From: Seiridium cupressi
Taxonomy: Eukaryota > Ascomycota > Sordariomycetes > Amphisphaeriales > Sporocadaceae
Reading direction: 5' to 3'
NCBI GenBank assembly: GCA_036674765.1
Contig: JARVKI010000061.1
Location: 1 to 64,000 of the forward strand
DNA: 64,000 bases
Shown here: piece by piece, positions 60,564 through 64,000 of the stretch
How the letters are laid out: each line of letters opens with the position of its first letter
How positions within the stretch are numbered: the stretch's first letter is position 1
The notes under the pieces: model-generated
Databases searched by the model: none
Told to the model about the DNA's origin: nothing
What the model saw: the letters and a program-made list of their open reading frames with translations, nothing else
Program-made: the position numbers and the translations under genes

Positions 60564-61498
60564 GATTATCGGTAGAAACCCTCGGTGTGGCAGTGTACTT
60601 GGATGTACGTGCGAACACCTCTTTCCTTATTTCAACCAAAATCTCGCTCAAATTTTCTACTTCAGCCATTGTCCATTGGCCCCCGGCGGGACAGTGCACA
60701 TGTGGAGTGCATCATGGGAGATCGTTCTCGGGTTAGATCATGCCCCGTCATACTACGTACCAGTCAATTGTACCGAGAAGGATGGGGTTTGCGGGGAACC
60801 TCTCCAATGGGCCGAAGAGCCAATTGCCACTAGAGCGACGACAGTCCTTGGATGCAGGAACTGCTCATGGATAAAGGCAGATCGGACTGGTTTTTGAGGA
60901 CTAGTGTTGCGTGCCGGAGCAATTACTGGTGGATTTTACCCCACGAAGTCATTGTACACATCTTGCGGGGCCCCGGAGGGACAACAGGGGTGGGACCCCT
61001 CTCCTCGCAGTGTATGAGGCCAAGCTAAGGTAATCCAAGATTGTATCTTGGAAATGGCGTACTGGATCAAAGAACTACAGGAAGTTCAAGATAAATCATG
61101 TCTAGACATGTATTCGGCTTTCAATACCGCCTCATCATCACACCATATCTACCACAAGACGCCATCCTGTTGTCACTGACGCTGATATTGGGAGCTGATG
61201 ATCCTTACTGCATGCATTTACAAGCCATGCCCATTTCTCAGATTCGTCCATGATGAATTAAATAGTATGGAAAACTTCGTGATAGGATTAAGGATCTGGC
61301 TATGCCACCGAGATGGATGATGAATGATGAATGATAATGATAGCCCACCCGAGCCGGCCTTACAGACAAAGGGACGACCTGGGACTGATGAGCGCTGTCA
61401 AAGGGGTAGTGCAGCAGGCATCCCATGTAATCTAGCCTTCTTTCACCGGAGACTCGACTCTCTCCGCCCTGACCCCGACATTGAGATGGCGACCTCGC
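60564..61498. other. Rhamnosidase upstream region; no gene seen
   Basis: About 930 bases with the rhamnosidase promoter and an ATGATGAATGATGAATGA-type simple repeat near 61315-61345. Short open frames are unconvincing. Confidence 0.45.
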
Positions 61499-62277
61499 TT
61501 AGATAATGCAACCCTCGTTGTAGTCGACATTATCGATTCCAGTGATCAGAGTGCTGGCCTGGTTGGTGTTGAAGAGGAAAGACCACCGGTTGAACCAGCC
61601 CATGCCCGAGACACGGCCAATGGTCTGGAAGGTGAAGCCTCGACCGGCAGCGAGGTTGCTCGGGGTGCAATATTGCAGGGCGGCGTTTCCGTTGGGAGTG
61701 AACGTGCAGATATGGTACTGGCCGGCACGGGACGGCTCGATCGGGCGGACGATGACCTGGCAGTCAAAGGGCACGGCACCGCCGACGCCAGATCGGAGAC
61801 CGCAGCCGAACTGGAATCTGTTGAGCTTGATGCGAGTCTGGGGTGCCGCTGCGACGATGGACGGGGGCAAAGACTGAAGAGGGAGACTTCCGCCGACTCC
61901 AATGAGGCCGTTGAGCGTGGTTGCCCACCAGTTCCAGGGGCCGGCACGGAGCGAGGAGAGCTGGTAGAACAGAGCATTGTCATTAGTGCCATGGGTACCC
62001 ACACTGAAGTGGGTGTAGTTCAGGTCGTAGTAGGGGTTGAAGTCGGAGGCTAAGCCCAGGTTGATGGCACTGACGGGCAGAGCAGGGAGATTGTTGAACT
62101 AGCATGTGGTCAGTATTTTCACCACAAACGTAACTTCAGATGGATTACGTTGGCGACTCTTCGTCCGGCAGAACATGTCAAAGCTCTGGGCTCGACCGGG
62201 GCTCTCGCCTCGATCGCAGCGCCGGAGGCGACCTGTAGGCCGCAGGCAAGGAGGATGGCTGATGGGGAGAAGCGCAT
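61499..62277 (-). CDS. Small secreted protein of unknown function
   Basis: Two exons (62149-62277, 61499-62098) encode 242 residues. The 50-base intron, gtaatc...tgctag, has a TACTGAC branch site and keeps phase 0. The N-terminus (MRFSPSAILLACGLQVASGA) is a clear signal peptide, and a following EARAP could be a processing site. The mature part is compact, with several aromatic residues (FNPYYDLNYTHFSVGTHG; GPWNWWATTLNG), glycine-rich strands (GLIGVGGSLPLQSLPP), four widely spaced cysteines (one each in FGCGL, FDCQV, HICTF and QYCTP) and a fifth near the end (EGCII). It resembles unnamed secreted ascomycete proteins, but I know no function. No catalytic motif is visible. An odd or even disulfide pattern cannot be settled by eye. 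Codon use is unremarkable beside its neighbours. Confidence 0.8.
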
Positions 62278-63844
62278 TTTGCCGTCCGGAGAAAGAGTGA
62301 CTGAATATTGGAATAAATGAGTGTAGAAGAAGGTATGCTGCGCGGGGTTGTGTTAGATGTGGATCAACAGAGACCCTTGGACACAGCTTCATATATACAA
62401 TCATCGCACAGAAGGTATTTCAAGTTTTAGTCACTTACTTCTGCCCAGCCCAGATATCGCCAAAGAAGGTTTGCTATTGCTCTCCAGAAACCCTGCTGGA
62501 GGCATTATTTTGCATTGAACCTTTTTCATTCATTGCTCATTACGGGATAGAGCAGCCTTCTTTCTCTGAAACCGAAGCGTAAAACGGTTCTTTAGCCAGT
62601 TGGTGTATAGCGCTTTCGGCAACTTAGCTCATAGGCTCAGCCCTATGTTTCAGAACAAACTGCAGACTGTTAGACCAGGAACACGGAACAAATTCTCACA
62701 TGAGCAAGACTCAAAGGTAGGGTTTATACTAGAAGCATTATCTTCCCGTGCGAGATAGGAAGTAATAAGAACTGTGGCAGGTAAAATAATGCTAGCACAC
62801 GCGGAATCTTGACTGTGTATTGAGTTCCCGGGCCATGGGCTTGTTCCAATTGGCTGAAAGCTCGAACAAGGGCGAATCTGGACGCTGGACATTGCAACTT
62901 ACAAAAAGCAAATGTCGAGCCGCCCGTGAGTGTATGCACAATGTCTCACTGCCCCTGAGTAGCAGGCCAATGCCCTCAGAGGCGGATATTACATCCCTTA
63001 CCGTATATATCATTTTGGCTTAAGCTTACACAGAGAGTTGTCTTAAGAAGTTTAATGAGCGGCAAGTCCAATCAGCTCGGTTTAGACGGCACTTGGGTTG
63101 ATAAGGGCCGCTGTTACCACCAGTCATATTTTGGAACCACAGTACGAGAGCACGCATCCGACCTGGCCATTGCTACATGGCTCCATTACACATTGGAGGT
63201 CCAGAGGCCACAGCGCCATGACTGTACCGAAATTCCAAGCATGTTGTCTTGGATATGGGGCTGCGCTACATAGTATTTTGCTTACAATTCATACTCGGCC
63301 ATCTTTAATCAGTTAGGTTGATCACAGGGTAAGGTTAGTTCCATGTTGTACCAGACAGAAACCGCGAGCATGCCAATTGCTTAGGATAAGGCGTTTTACT
63401 TGTCAAGTACCCGTCTTTATCGCGACGAATTTGTTGCAGGTTTGGCCTAGAGAACAAAGAGTGCAGCGTGATCAGACGTATTGTGCTACCTCAGCTTCCA
63501 ACCCATCTTGGAAAAGGTAGCTTCGAGTGGTGAAACTCCGATGTACTCTGTCCATAAGCCATGGGCTTCAGACAGAATTTATCTAAGAAAGCAAGATTGT
63601 ATAGATGTAGCAATGTCCCGTCAACATTCCCAGTGCAGAGAAGTCCAATGTTTGCCCACTCCGCCACTCAGCGCTCCCCTCGGGAAGTCCCAAACCCAGT
63701 ACCTCGGCAGCAGTCTGTCGTAGAGAAAACGCCACTACCGCCATCTTTCGATCCATAGGCAAGCACGCCGGCATGATGTCGGCATGCTAGGCTTAGTGTC
63801 ATTGTCGCAGGAGGATTCGTCGGGAGAGATCGGGCGTTGCCAGC
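62278..63844. other. Intergenic region; no gene supported
   Basis: About 1.6 kb with the promoter of the secreted-protein gene. Overlapping short frames on both strands (62650-63316) have no motif or splice support. Confidence 0.45.
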
Positions 63845-64000
63845 TCAAGCTTTCGAGGCCTCGCTGTTCAGCATGCTGATCATGGTGCGACCACAATACT
63901 CATCAAGCTCCTGGCAGTCACGGGAACGAGTGACAGGGAGATCGTCGTTGAGGCTGTTCTTGAGTGCTCGGCTGCGGTCGTCGTCCATCGGCGTCTTTGA
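63845..64000 (-). CDS. 3' end of an unidentified gene (partial)
   Basis: The minus strand is open from the window edge to a TGA at 63845-63847, giving 51 residues that end in a polar, cysteine-containing segment (RDCQELDEYCGRTMISML). The composition looks coding: acidic and basic residues alternate and hydrophobic residues are spaced as in a helix. No family is recognised. It continues beyond 64000 or could begin at an ATG at 63986-63988. The short length keeps confidence low. Confidence 0.45.
   Translation of the reverse strand, partial: SKTPMDDDRSRALKNSLNDDLPVTRSRDCQELDEYCGRTMISMLNSEASKA

Overview
The window is nuclear DNA from a filamentous ascomycete (Pezizomycotina; a sordariomycete-like fungus is my best guess, from protein content only). 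Genes are split by short GT-AG introns, mostly 41-70 bases, usually with a CTAAC/CTGAC branch site close to the acceptor. Genes lie on both strands with no operons. The set is fungal: a TRAPP trafficking subunit, a type-3 copper tyrosinase, the meiotic helicase MER3/HFM1, a nucleotide-sugar transporter and a lactose-utilisation gene pair. No transposase, rRNA gene, convincing tRNA gene or CRISPR array was seen.

Layout. 1-72 is a pure C run at the contig edge. 723-4641 (+) is a TRAPPC11/Gryzun-like subunit. 4931-7148 (-) is an eight-exon tyrosinase with a signal peptide. 9085-10224 (-) is a DapA-family aldolase. 10.2-16.2 kb is gene-poor. 16204-17898 (+) is a secreted-type amidase. 19289-19746 (+) is a small two-exon cysteine-rich protein. 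20220-22283 and 22958-24286 (-) are two large disordered proteins of unknown function. 24987-27245 (+) is an SRPK-like kinase that appears to have lost its catalytic aspartates. 31086-31596 (+) is a small three-exon Asn/Ser-rich protein. 31893-36824 (-) is MER3/HFM1. 37755-39295 (-) is a UDP-galactose-type transporter. 41762-44623 (-) is a 953-residue disordered protein. 44.6-50.9 kb is gene-poor but contains a decayed four-copy tandem repeat at about 50.35-50.65 kb. 50874-54501 (-) is a GH2 beta-galactosidase, divergent from an MFS lactose-permease-like transporter at 56001-58007 (+). 58353-60563 (-) is a GH78 alpha-L-rhamnosidase. 61499-62277 (-) is a secreted protein of unknown function. 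63845-64000 (-) is the 3' end of another gene.

How the genes relate. The clearest functional unit is 50.9-60.6 kb: an intracellular beta-galactosidase and a lactose-permease-like transporter share a 1.5 kb divergent promoter, the arrangement of known fungal lactose loci, with a secreted rhamnosidase next door. Exon 1 and exon 2 of the permease cannot be joined in the family's frame with an ordinary GT-AG intron, so that gene is either broken or has an unusual splice. The other genes are mostly unrelated housekeeping or accessory functions. Exon boundaries were placed by eye from splice signals, frame continuity and family motifs; no database search was run.
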